Shown piece by piece: positions 30,239 through 34,799 of a DNA stretch of 34,799 nucleotides (within the stretch, counting starts at the first letter, position 1; each line of letters begins with the position of its first letter). Below the pieces are notes generated by a model. That model was not told the origin of the DNA. It worked only from the letters and a program-made list of their open reading frames with translations, and made no database searches. The translations under genes and the position numbers were made by a program. Location: positions 1 to 34,799 of the forward strand of contig JARGPD010000033.1 in the NCBI GenBank assembly GCA_029212845.1, read 5' to 3'. The stretch is from Planctomycetota bacterium. Its GTDB lineage: Bacteria > Planctomycetota > UBA1135 > GCA-002686595.

Positions 30239-32422
30239 CTAGGCCCCGGGCAGCTCCTCGAGCTCGATCTCGGGGACCTCTTCGACGAGCGGCAGCTCGT
30301 CCTCGAGGGGGGCCTGGGGCGTCAGCATGACCACGGGCTCGGTGGGGGCCTCGTCCTCGACCGGCTCGACGAGGCGGTGGGGCTCGGCGCTGCCGTAGTG
30401 CTCGCGCAGGCGCGCCACGTCCGTGTCGGCGATGCGGACGGCGGCGCCGAGGCGCTCGAGGTTGTCCATCACCGCGCGGTGCTCGGCGTGCTGGCGGTCG
30501 AGGTCCGCGAGGCGCCGGCCGACGCCCTCCTTGCGGGCGCTGAGCTCGCCCAGCACGCGCTCCTGGGCGTGCTCGGTGTAGGCCGCTAGCATCGCCGTGC
30601 GCAGGTGCTCGGAGGCCTCCACGAAGAACTCGCCGGTGATCGAGTCGAGGGCGCGCAGCATGGCCTCGCGGCCAGCCTTGCCGAGGCGCTTGGCCTTGAC
30701 CTCGGCCGGGATGCGCAGGTTCGGGCGGCTGGCGGGGCCGAACAGGCGCGCACGCACGCGGGTCGCACCACGGAACAGGACCCAGTCCCAGAAGCCCTTC
30801 TTGACCGGGATCTCGGCCGCCTCGATGCCGACGTCGGGGTCGAGCAGGGCGCCGAGCAGGACGACCTGCGCGAGGGCCGTGGCGCCGCCCTCGACCAGGT
30901 CCAGGCGCCCCTGGTCCAGGAGCCGGCGTAGGCTCGGGGCGACCCGCAGCCCGGCGTCGCCGGCGCGCACGGCGTCGCGCAGGGTCTTCTCGAGGTAGAC
31001 CAGGAGCTCCTCCTGGTGGCCGCGCAGGGCGCTGGCGATCAGGTCGCGGTTGAGGGTCTCGAGGCTGTCGGAGTTCTGCTGCCAGGCCTCGACCGCGGCG
31101 TCGAGCACGCCGGTGGTGCGCTCCTCGATGTTGCGCGAGTGAGCGCGCGCCTTCTCGGCCAGGCTCGCCTCGAGCTCGCCGAAGGAGGCCGCCCAGTCGT
31201 GGTCCTCGAGCTGGTCGAGGGCCTCGCGCCGCCCGCGGGTGCGGGCCCGATCGCCCTCGATCCCCTCGGCCTCGGCGCGCAGCTTGTCGATCGCCGGGTG
31301 GGCACAGACGGTGTCGAGCTCGCCCAGCAGGGTCTCGGCGCGGCGCAGGCTGTCGCCGAGGAAGGCGACCAGGTAGTCCGTGCTGTTGAGGTAGCTGGTC
31401 AGGTCCTCTTGGAAGGTGTCGAAGCTGGTGCGCGACCCCTCGATCCCAGGCGTGAGCGGGCTGCCGTCGGGCATGGTCGGTGTGCCGCCGAGGCGCTCGG
31501 CCGCGGAGTGCAAGAGGTCGACCGGGTAGATCTTGAGGCGCCCCTCGTCGGCGGCGGCCTTGAGCGGCGCGCTCATCGCGAGGTCTTCGAAGGCTTCGAT
31601 GATGCGCAGGGGGTTCTCCTGCTCGAGGCTCGGGCGCAGGCTGCCGTCGGGCGCTAGGTCGCGCTTGGTCGAGTCGAGGTTGACGACCAGGAAGATGCGG
31701 CTGAACAGCTCGAGCAGCTGGTTGAACTCGGCGAAGACCTGCTCGAGGAATAGGTTGTCGGTCTTGACCACGAAGATTGCGCAGGCGGCCGCGTCGCGGA
31801 AGTCGCGCGTCATGCGGTCGTAGCCGAACTTCATGCGGCTGTAGAGGCCGGGGGTGTCGACCATCACGGCGCCGGACTCGGCCAGCTCGCCGGCGGGGAT
31901 CTTGAAGTCGATGCGGCGGATCGCCTGGGGCAGGTCGACGGCGGGGTCGAACTCCTCGCTGGTCTTGCCGGCGTCCTCGATCGCGCGCAGGCGCTCGGCC
32001 AGCTCGCCGTGGGCGCGGTGGATGGCGAGGTGCAGGGCGGCGGGGTCGGTGTAGGTTTCGGACCCGCCGGTGTAGCGCGTGACCGTGTACTCGCGGGTCT
32101 CGGAGTGCGAGACGTAGACCATGCACGGGTAGGCCGGCAGGCTGGTGACCTCGCTGACGTAGGTGGCCGCGATGGCGTTCATCAGGGTCGACTTGCCGCT
32201 CTTGAGCGGCCCGAAGATCAGCACGTAGGCCTGCTGCTCGGCGACCTTGTCGGCGAGGGTCTCGAACTGGTGCGACAGGTCGACGAGCGCCGGGCGCAGC
32301 TCGCGCCCCGACAGGTCGTCCGAGGCCGCTTCGAGGGCGGCGCCGGTCGCGGTGATCGGTTGGATGAGGGCGCGAACGATCGCGTCGAATTCCTCGCAGA
32401 ACTGGCTGAGCAGGGTGCGCAT
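30239..32422 (-). CDS. Bacterial dynamin-like GTPase
   Basis: This 727-aa protein has a dynamin-type GTPase domain: G1 GPLKSGKST (71-79), G3 DTPG (189-192), and G4 NLDSTKRD (248-255) with the TKxD element. The switch region LPAYPCMVY replaces the usual P-x-T. A long helical region (about 380-690) with heptad-like stretches (ERTTGVLDAAVEAW, VGRRLADLDRQHAEHR) and a central hydrophobic segment (ALAQVVLLGALLD) could form the trunk and a membrane-binding paddle. The C-terminus is an acidic tail (DELPLVEEVPEIELEELPG). Bacterial dynamins remodel or fuse membranes or act in phage defence; the exact role is unknown. The ATG at 32422 has no Shine-Dalgarno. It is divergent from glnS (271-bp gap). Confidence 0.8.
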   Translation of the reverse strand: MRTLLSQFCEEFDAIVRALIQPITATGAALEAASDDLSGRELRPALVDLSHQFETLADKVAEQQAYVLIFGPLKSGKSTLMNAIAATYVSEVTSLPAYPCMVYVSHSETREYTVTRYTGGSETYTDPAALHLAIHRAHGELAERLRAIEDAGKTSEEFDPAVDLPQAIRRIDFKIPAGELAESGAVMVDTPGLYSRMKFGYDRMTRDFRDAAACAIFVVKTDNLFLEQVFAEFNQLLELFSRIFLVVNLDSTKRDLAPDGSLRPSLEQENPLRIIEAFEDLAMSAPLKAAADEGRLKIYPVDLLHSAAERLGGTPTMPDGSPLTPGIEGSRTSFDTFQEDLTSYLNSTDYLVAFLGDSLRRAETLLGELDTVCAHPAIDKLRAEAEGIEGDRARTRGRREALDQLEDHDWAASFGELEASLAEKARAHSRNIEERTTGVLDAAVEAWQQNSDSLETLNRDLIASALRGHQEELLVYLEKTLRDAVRAGDAGLRVAPSLRRLLDQGRLDLVEGGATALAQVVLLGALLDPDVGIEAAEIPVKKGFWDWVLFRGATRVRARLFGPASRPNLRIPAEVKAKRLGKAGREAMLRALDSITGEFFVEASEHLRTAMLAAYTEHAQERVLGELSARKEGVGRRLADLDRQHAEHRAVMDNLERLGAAVRIADTDVARLREHYGSAEPHRLVEPVEDEAPTEPVVMLTPQAPLEDELPLVEEVPEIELEELPGA

Positions 32423-32654
32423 GGCGGGGTCCCCGGCCTCGCGCCGGGGCTGCTGGATGGTTCGAAGTGGGGCGGCCTGCAGGCGCGGCTTGGGTGCCTC
32501 CCGGTGGGCCGGATTGCCGCCTTGGAAGGCGCATCGGGCTCGGGTGGGCTGGGCGAGCGCCTGCGGGGCACAAGGTAGCACGGTGGCGCTTGGAATCGGT
32601 GACGTTCGGGTGAGATCCGGGGGTGGAGAGGCGGGCGTCCGGCGAGGCAGCGGG

Positions 32655-32660
32655 TACCAT
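32655..32660 (+). promoter_or_regulatory. -10-like TACCAT for glnS
   Basis: A TANNNT hexamer lies 33 nt before the glnS ATG at 32694. AGAAAGAG just before the start could serve as a weak ribosome site. Beyond this, nothing distinct was seen in the 271-bp divergent gap 32423-32693. Confidence 0.3.
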
Positions 32661-32693
32661 GCGCGCCACTCCAGCCCAGCCCGAGAAAGAGCC

Positions 32694-34508
32694 ATGTCCG
32701 AGACCCCCGAGAAGACCGTCCCCGCCTCCCCCGAAACCGCCGGTGCCAAGGCTGCCGCCGGCCAGGAGGCACCGCGCGACTTCATCCGGAACTTCGTCGA
32801 CGAGGACATCGCCGCCGGCAAGAACGGGGGCCGCGTGCACACGCGCTTCCCCCCCGAACCGAACGGGTACCTGCACATCGGCCACGCCAAGGCGATCTGC
32901 ATCAACTTCGAGATCGCGGCCGAGCGCGGCGGCCTCTGCAACCTGCGCTTCGACGACACGAACCCGGTCAAGGAGGATGTCGAGTACGTCGACGCGATCC
33001 AGGACGACATCCGCTGGCTCGGCTACGACTGGGAGGACCGGCTGTACTTCGCCTCGGACTACTTCGAGCGCATGTACGAGCTGGCCGAGCAGCTCGTCGA
33101 GCAGGGCGACGCCTACGTGGACTCGTGCACCAGCGAAGAGATCCGTGAGCTGCGCGGGGACACCACCCGGGACGGGATGGCCGGCCCCTGGCGCGAGCGG
33201 CCCAAGGCCGAGAGCCTGGACCTGCTGCGGCGGATGCGCGCGGGCGAGTTCGAGGACGGCGCCCACGTGCTGCGTGCGAAGATCGACCTGTGCTCGCCGA
33301 ACATCAACCTGCGCGACCCGATCATCTACCGCATCCGCCATGTCGAGCACCACCGCACGGGCGACGCGTGGTGCATCTACCCGATGTACGACTGGGCCCA
33401 CGGCATCGAGGACTCGATCGAGGGCATCACGCACTCGCTCTGCAGCCTCGAGTTCGAGAACCACCGGCCGCTGTACGACTGGTTCCTCGAGAAGCTCGGC
33501 GTGCACCACCCGCGGCAGATCGAGTTCGCGCGCCTGAACCTGTCGTTCAGCGTGATGAGCAAGCGCCTGATCACGCGCCTCGTGGACGAGGGCCGGGTCT
33601 CGGGCTGGGACGACCCGCGCCTGACGACCCTGCGTGGCCTGCGGCGCCGCGGCTACACCCCGGCCTCCGTGCGCAACTTCTGCAACGGCGTCGGCGTGGC
33701 CAAGTTCAACTCGACGATCGAGATGGTGCGCCTCGAGAACGAGCTGCGCAGCGACCTCAACAAGCACGCCGAGCGCCGCATGGCTGTGCTCGATCCGCTC
33801 GAGGTCGTGATCACGGACTGGCCCGGCGCCGAGCAGGCCGAGGACGGCTCTTGGTCCGGCGGCGAGGCGGTCCTGGTCGAGGCGATCAACAACCACGAGG
33901 ACGAGTCCGCCGGTCGGCGCGAGGTGCCCTTCAGCGGGCGCCTCCTGATCGAGCGCGCGGACTTCATGGAGGACCCGCCGAAGAAGTTCTTCCGCATGGC
34001 ACCTGGCCGCGAGGTGCGCCTGCGCTACGGCTACTACGTGACCTGCACGGGTGTCGAGAAGGACCCCGTGACGGGGGAGGTCGTGCGTGTGCTCTGCACC
34101 CACGACCCCGCATCGAAGGGCGGCAACACCGAGGACGGCCGCAAGGTCAAGGCGACCCTGCACTGGGTCTCGGCGGACCACGCAGCCGACGTCGAGGTGC
34201 GCCTCTACGACCACCTCTTCTCCAAGCCCAACCCGATGGACGTCGGCAAGGACGGCGACTTCTTCGAGAGCCTCAACCCGAGCTCCCTCGAGGTCGTCAC
34301 CGCCAAGGTCGAGCCGAGCCTCGCGCTCGCCGAGCCCGGCTTCCGCTGCCAGTTCGAGCGTGTCGGCTACTTCTGCGCCGACACCGTCGACTCGAAGCCC
34401 GGCGCACCGATCTTCAATCGCTCGGTCTCCCTGCGCGACTCGTGGGCGAACGCCGAGAAGGCCGAGGCCAACAAGCGCAAGCAAGCGGAGCAGCGGGCGA
34501 AGAAGTAG
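32694..34508 (+). CDS. glnS: Glutaminyl-tRNA synthetase
   Basis: This 604-aa class Ib synthetase has the HIGH motif in PPEPNGYLHIGHAKA (HIGH 61-64), the GlnRS-specific FDDTNPVKED, YVDAIQDDIRWLGYDW, and the KMSKS-type motif VMSKRLI near residue 286. The C-terminal beta-barrel anticodon-binding domains have DPLEVVITDWPG and FFRMAPGREVRLRYGYYVTCTG. It charges tRNA-Gln with Gln directly, so this organism need not rely on the GatCAB route for Gln-tRNA. The extra ~24 N-terminal residues (SETPEKTVPASPETAGAKAA in part) are a flexible Ala/Pro leader. The stop at 34506-34508 is followed at once by the tandem repeat. Confidence 0.95.
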   Translation: MSETPEKTVPASPETAGAKAAAGQEAPRDFIRNFVDEDIAAGKNGGRVHTRFPPEPNGYLHIGHAKAICINFEIAAERGGLCNLRFDDTNPVKEDVEYVDAIQDDIRWLGYDWEDRLYFASDYFERMYELAEQLVEQGDAYVDSCTSEEIRELRGDTTRDGMAGPWRERPKAESLDLLRRMRAGEFEDGAHVLRAKIDLCSPNINLRDPIIYRIRHVEHHRTGDAWCIYPMYDWAHGIEDSIEGITHSLCSLEFENHRPLYDWFLEKLGVHHPRQIEFARLNLSFSVMSKRLITRLVDEGRVSGWDDPRLTTLRGLRRRGYTPASVRNFCNGVGVAKFNSTIEMVRLENELRSDLNKHAERRMAVLDPLEVVITDWPGAEQAEDGSWSGGEAVLVEAINNHEDESAGRREVPFSGRLLIERADFMEDPPKKFFRMAPGREVRLRYGYYVTCTGVEKDPVTGEVVRVLCTHDPASKGGNTEDGRKVKATLHWVSADHAADVEVRLYDHLFSKPNPMDVGKDGDFFESLNPSSLEVVTAKVEPSLALAEPGFRCQFERVGYFCADTVDSKPGAPIFNRSVSLRDSWANAEKAEANKRKQAEQRAKK

Positions 34509-34571
34509 GCGCTCTGTTGCCGCTGGGCAAGCGCCTTGCGGCGGGCAAGTGCTCAAGCGCCGCACGGGCTT
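34509..34571. repeat. Tandem repeat copy 1 (69-bp period) with hairpin and T-tract
   Basis: This 63-bp unit directly follows the glnS stop. It contains a 7-bp stem, TGCGGCG (34537-34543) and CGCCGCA (34558-34564), followed by CGGGC and TTTTT (34570-34574). It therefore could act as the glnS terminator. Confidence 0.7.
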
Positions 34572-34577
34572 TTTGTT

Positions 34578-34640
34578 GCGCTCTGTTGCCGCTGGGCAAG
34601 CGCCTTGCGGCGGGCAGGTGCTCAAGCACCGCACGGGCTT
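34578..34640. repeat. Tandem repeat copy 2 (69-bp period)
   Basis: The same 63-bp unit starts 69 bp later and differs from copy 1 at two positions (34617 and 34628). The internal segment forms GGTGC-TCAA-GCACC, a perfect 5-bp stem with a TCAA loop, which is imperfect in copy 1. It lacks the T-tract of copy 1. Confidence 0.75.
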
Positions 34641-34641
34641 G

Positions 34642-34660
34642 GCGCTCATGTGCCGCTGGG
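34642..34660. repeat. Degenerate third repeat fragment
   Basis: The first 19 bases of the repeat unit recur here with 16 matches, then similarity is lost. The region 34661-34749 is T/G-rich and contains only scattered repeat-like words. Confidence 0.5.
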
Positions 34661-34749
34661 TTATTGGCTGTTGCCCGGGTGGGTGGCACTTTGTGAGCGG
34701 GGGCGCTTGCAGCGGGCTTGCGCTCGGGTGGTCGGGCGAAGGGGGTGGT

Positions 34750-34799
<50 letters not shown>

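Noticed and set aside
26683-30330. 1215-codon open frame on the + strand over the antiporter and barrel genes
   Set aside because: It is a GC-rich antisense shadow. The minus-strand products have clear transporter and barrel features.
29805-34649. Very long open frame on the minus strand (1614 codons)
   Set aside because: It crosses the dynamin gene in a different frame and runs antisense to glnS, with Arg/Pro/Ala-rich low-complexity translation typical of GC-rich shadow frames.

Overview
The window is about 70% GC and densely coding. It looks like a Gram-negative, outer-membrane bacterium: it carries LptF/LptG-type lipopolysaccharide exporters, a WaaP/KdkA-like sugar kinase, a heptosyltransferase-type GT9 enzyme, several lipoproteins and a probable outer-membrane barrel. 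The 1205-residue protein built from carboxypeptidase-regulatory-like (transthyretin-fold) repeats, the GC content and the many TPR/HEAT lipoproteins fit a GC-rich Planctomycetota lineage best. Myxococcota or a related deep lineage remains possible. No rRNA, tRNA, CRISPR array, transposase or phage gene was seen, so this reads as ordinary chromosome. The right edge (a tandem repeat followed by a run of 50 G) looks like a contig end.

Layout. 1-5735 is an envelope block: a partial LPS-kinase-like gene (-), lptF-lptG (+, overlapping ATGA), a TPR lipoprotein (+), a shared hairpin terminator, and a GT9 glycosyltransferase (-). 5755-12422 is a + strand run: an NtrY-like sensor kinase, an NAD(P)-dependent epimerase/reductase overlapping it by 8 bp, and the giant repeat protein. 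12432-16171 holds a GNAT acetyltransferase (-), a GT2 glycosyltransferase (+), a small lipoprotein (-) whose 3' end overlaps the GT2 gene by 56 bp, and a galactokinase-family gene (+) with an altered sugar-binding motif. 16179-21504 is all minus strand: a secreted Ser/Gly-repeat plus aromatic-rich plus TPR protein, then a HEAT lipoprotein / aminotransferase / lipoprotein operon in which the last gene appears to start at a TTG overlapping the previous stop. 21619-25864 (+) has a Leu/Glu-type dehydrogenase, a DUF3108-like secreted protein and recQ. 25720-32422 (-) has a possible coupled small ORF, a MarR regulator with twin palindromic operators, an NhaC-family antiporter with a secreted N-terminal extension, an outer-membrane barrel and a dynamin-like GTPase. 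32694-34508 (+) is glnS.

The most interesting system-level signal is in translation and transcription initiation. Several transcription-unit heads have no Shine-Dalgarno sequence but carry a TANNNT (-10-like) hexamer only 6-9 nt before the start codon, which implies leaderless mRNAs. This is far more than chance in such GC-rich DNA. Other notable points are the MarR regulator with a CxC motif and two palindromes 53 bp apart, the GalK variant, and the hairpin-forming 69-bp repeat at the right end.
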